Assembly (NCBI GenBank): GCA_030609625.1
Contig: JAUWBX010000159.1
Location: 1-5,850 of the forward strand
Source of the DNA: Phycisphaerae bacterium
Lineage (GTDB): Bacteria > Planctomycetota > Phycisphaerae > Sedimentisphaerales > Anaerobacaceae
DNA length: 5,850 nucleotides
Reading direction: 5' to 3'
The notes beneath the pieces were generated by a model. That model saw only the letters and a list, made by a program, of their open reading frames with translations. It was not told the origin of the DNA and searched no databases. Positions 5,026 to 5,850 of this stretch are shown here, in pieces (within the stretch, counting starts at the first letter, position 1; each line of letters begins with the position of its first letter). Position numbers and translations under genes: made by a program.

Positions 5026-5060
5026 AGTGAGCTAAAGTAAATTAAAGTGACTAAAGTTAA
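5019..5060. repeat. CTAAAGTG array 4
   Basis: Four units (CTAAAGTGAG, CTAAAGTAAA, TTAAAGTGA, CTAAAGTTAA), abutting the broken end of the nucleotidyltransferase gene. The GGTGGGGCAAGCCACC just before it (about 4997-5012) is a short imperfect inverted repeat that belongs to the non-homologous tail of the pseudogene. Confidence 0.7.
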
Positions 5061-5080
5061 CAGAAAACGGATACTCGTTG

Positions 5081-5155
5081 CTTCCGCCTTCGTTACAACT
5101 TCCGCCTTCGTTATTCTACTTCATCGGAGGCTACGTAGAAACTAACTACGGCGGA
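5081..5155. repeat. Larger palindromic element of the TCCGCC/GGCGGA type with an 18-bp tandem duplication
   Basis: TCCGCCTTCGTTA occurs at 5083-5095 and again at 5101-5113, an 18-bp direct repeat. The second copy begins a long imperfect palindrome. Left arm TCCGCCTTCGTTATTCTAC (5101-5119) pairs with the right arm GTAGAA-AC-TAACTACGGCGGA (5135-5155), with two mismatches and a 2-nt bulge. The right end CTACGGCGGACAAG is identical to 14 bases at 2423-2436. A frame running from 5078 to 5293 overlaps this element, but it also contains the cold-shock gene promoter and has no credible ribosome-binding site, so I do not call it a gene. Confidence 0.65.
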
Positions 5156-5249
5156 CAAGCGCAGCTTGGGGTTCGCCTTGCGGCCTTTTTTGCCGTCTTT
5201 TTAGGACCAATGTCGCCCTTAATAATAATGAAAAATTTTATTTATTTTG
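5156..5249. other. Spacer between palindromic element and cold-shock promoter
   Basis: Contains GCCTTGCGGCC followed by TTTTTT (about 5177-5192) and an AT-rich stretch beginning ATGAAAAATTTTATTTATTTTG at 5228, split here as ATGAAAAATTTTATTTAT then TTTG. The latter would encode MKNFIYFV, reminiscent of GIY-YIG endonuclease N-termini, but the frame ends soon after without the domain. No functional gene is supported. Confidence 0.35.
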
Positions 5250-5278
5250 TTGACAAGCCTCAGTTCTCCCGATATAAA
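5250..5278 (+). promoter_or_regulatory. Near-consensus sigma-70-type promoter of the cold-shock gene
   Basis: Perfect TTGACA (5250-5255), 17-nt spacer, TATAAA (5273-5278; 5 of 6). Start expected about 5285, giving a leader of about 100 nt. A perfect 7-bp inverted repeat, AAGCCTC (5255-5261) and GAGGCTT (5279-5285), brackets the -10 and could be an operator or the base of a stem; its role is unknown. Confidence 0.75.
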
Positions 5279-5284
5279 GAGGCT

Positions 5285-5384
5285 TTAGTTTAGTTGGGTA
5301 TATTCTCACGTCTCTCAAGAATATCCTGTTATAAAAACCGAGGGACACAATTTATGGCCGATAGTAGGCCAAAGGAGCACAGTA
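5285..5384 (+). promoter_or_regulatory. Structured 5' leader of the cold-shock gene
   Basis: The predicted leader has a hairpin GG-T-ATATTCT/AGAATATCC (5297-5326, one bulged T, 11-nt loop) and a second TGGCC/GGCCA hairpin (5355-5371) ending next to the AGGAG ribosome-binding site (5373-5377). Long structured leaders are known to regulate cold-shock mRNAs by temperature; whether this one does so is inference. Confidence 0.5.
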
Positions 5385-5588
5385 GTGAGTACAGGTACAG
5401 TAAAATGGTTTAATGGCAAAAAAGGCTTTGGGTTCATTACGCCCGATGACTCCAGTGAGGATTTGTTTGTTCATCACTCGGAAATCAAGACGACCGGCTA
5501 CGCGAATCTTGAAGAAGGCCAGAAGGTGGAATTCGAGGTCGGCGAGGGTAAAAAAGGCCCTTGCGCGACCAACGTAATCCCTTCTTAA
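5385..5588 (+). CDS. Cold-shock-domain nucleic-acid-binding protein
   Basis: The product is 67 residues, the usual size of a CspA-family protein: a single five-stranded OB-fold that binds single-stranded RNA or DNA, acting in the cytoplasm as an RNA chaperone. The N-terminus GTVKWFNGKKGFGFI carries W8 and F9 and the RNP1 motif K13-G-F-G-F-I18. RNP2 is L27-F-V-H-H-S32. The GYANLEEGQKVEFEV segment and the final GPCATNVIPS strand complete the domain. The start codon is GTG at 5385, supported by AGGAG 7 nt upstream and by the conserved N-terminus starting immediately. It has its own strong promoter and terminator, so it is a single-gene unit. The only odd residue choice is the Cys in PCATNV, where the family usually has Ala or Gln. 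Which of the many csp paralogues it is cannot be told from the sequence. Confidence 0.97.
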   Translation: MSTGTVKWFNGKKGFGFITPDDSSEDLFVHHSEIKTTGYANLEEGQKVEFEVGEGKKGPCATNVIPS

Positions 5589-5614
5589 TTCAGAGCATCA
5601 AACCTGAAAAACCA

Positions 5615-5650
5615 ACGGGCTCCGTTTTGAAGCGGGGCCCGTCTCATTTT
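5615..5650 (+). terminator. Rho-independent terminator of the cold-shock gene
   Basis: A 10-bp stem (ACGGGCTCCG at 5615-5624 with CGGGGCCCGT at 5633-5642, one G-T wobble) with an 8-nt loop, followed by CTCATTTT. The T-run is short and offset by four bases, so efficiency may be moderate. It lies 27 nt after the stop codon. Confidence 0.75.
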
Positions 5651-5734
5651 GACCGATAACACGCCGAATAAGTTCAACCGGCAATTTCACCTCCAAAAGA
5701 CAATAGGTGTAGAAAACAAGGACATTTCCGGACT

Positions 5735-5762
5735 TTGCTAATCGAAGAATATAAGTTATATT
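5735..5762 (+). promoter_or_regulatory. Likely promoter of the last, partial gene
   Basis: TTGCTA (5735-5740; 4 of 6) and TATATT (5757-5762; 5 of 6) are separated by 16 nt. The start would be near 5769, which lies at the ribosome-binding site GGAGGTG (5771-5777), so the leader would be very short. The assignment is tentative. Confidence 0.4.
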
Positions 5763-5785
5763 TTACACAGGGAGGTGTGAACGTT

Positions 5786-5850
5786 ATGAAGCGTAAAAAT
5801 AAACTGCGTGGAATCACATTTTTTTTGGCGATATCCGCGGGTGTTTTCTC
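5786..5850 (+). CDS. N-terminus of a probable exported protein (runs off the window)
   Basis: Only 21 codons are visible: MKRKNKLRGITFFLAISAGVF and a Ser begun after it. The basic start (KRKNKLR) followed by a hydrophobic stretch (ITFFLAISAGVF) is a typical signal peptide or membrane anchor. The ATG is preceded by a strong GGAGGTG (5771-5777) with 8-nt spacing. The rest is beyond the window, so no function can be given; an exported or envelope protein is the inference. Confidence 0.75.
   Translation, partial: MKRKNKLRGITFFLAISAGVF

Noticed and set aside
5078..5293. Plus-strand 71-codon frame before the cold-shock gene
   Set aside because: It is built from the palindromic element and contains the cold-shock promoter. 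It lacks a ribosome-binding site and a recognisable fold.

Overview
The window looks like chromosomal DNA from a Planctomycetota bacterium, most likely of the Phycisphaerae/Sedimentisphaerales type. This is inferred from the gene set: a divergent Gfo/Idh/MocA protein, a membrane-anchored double zinc ribbon protein, a short AsmA-like protein and a secreted beta-sandwich protein. It also rests on long intergenic stretches packed with short repeats that, from memory, recur in genomes of that group and often generate spurious reading frames. No rRNA, tRNA or marker gene is present to confirm the taxonomy.

Layout. Bases 2-361 (+) are the C-terminal end of a secreted, carbohydrate-binding-like protein, closed by a clear intrinsic terminator (418-451). 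Two minus-strand genes follow: a zinc ribbon membrane protein (581-1018) with its own good promoter, and upstream of it a Gfo/Idh/MocA-fold protein (1141-2214) that appears to have lost the usual catalytic residues. From about 2320 to 3500 lies a repeat island without a credible gene. It holds three copies of a roughly 105-bp degenerate tandem repeat rich in ATTGGGTTTG, arrays of a 9-10 bp CTAAAGTG unit, two short GC-rich TCCGCC/GGCGGA palindromes, and a 180-bp MITE-like element with 13-bp perfect terminal inverted repeats (3317-3496). An AsmA-like envelope protein gene (3548-4372, +) follows. A second repeat island (about 4430-5155) contains more CTAAAGTG arrays, a 28-bp perfect hairpin, a truncated MNT-type nucleotidyltransferase gene (an antitoxin or toxin-antitoxin remnant) broken just after its catalytic motif, and a larger palindromic member of the TCCGCC/GGCGGA family. 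A cold-shock-domain gene (5385-5588, +) then has a near-consensus promoter, a leader of about 100 nt with hairpins, and a terminator. The window ends in the first 21 codons of a probable exported protein with a strong Shine-Dalgarno site.

The genes do not form one pathway. The main interest is the repeat biology. By comparing sister repeat arrays inside the window, one can see an 18-nt insertion consisting of a 14-bp palindrome plus a duplicated TAAA. A second palindrome of the same type carries a CAA duplication and also totals 18 nt. This points to a very small, apparently mobile palindromic sequence. A larger relative sits just upstream of the cold-shock promoter. The truncated nucleotidyltransferase shows that repeat-associated rearrangement has destroyed at least one gene here.
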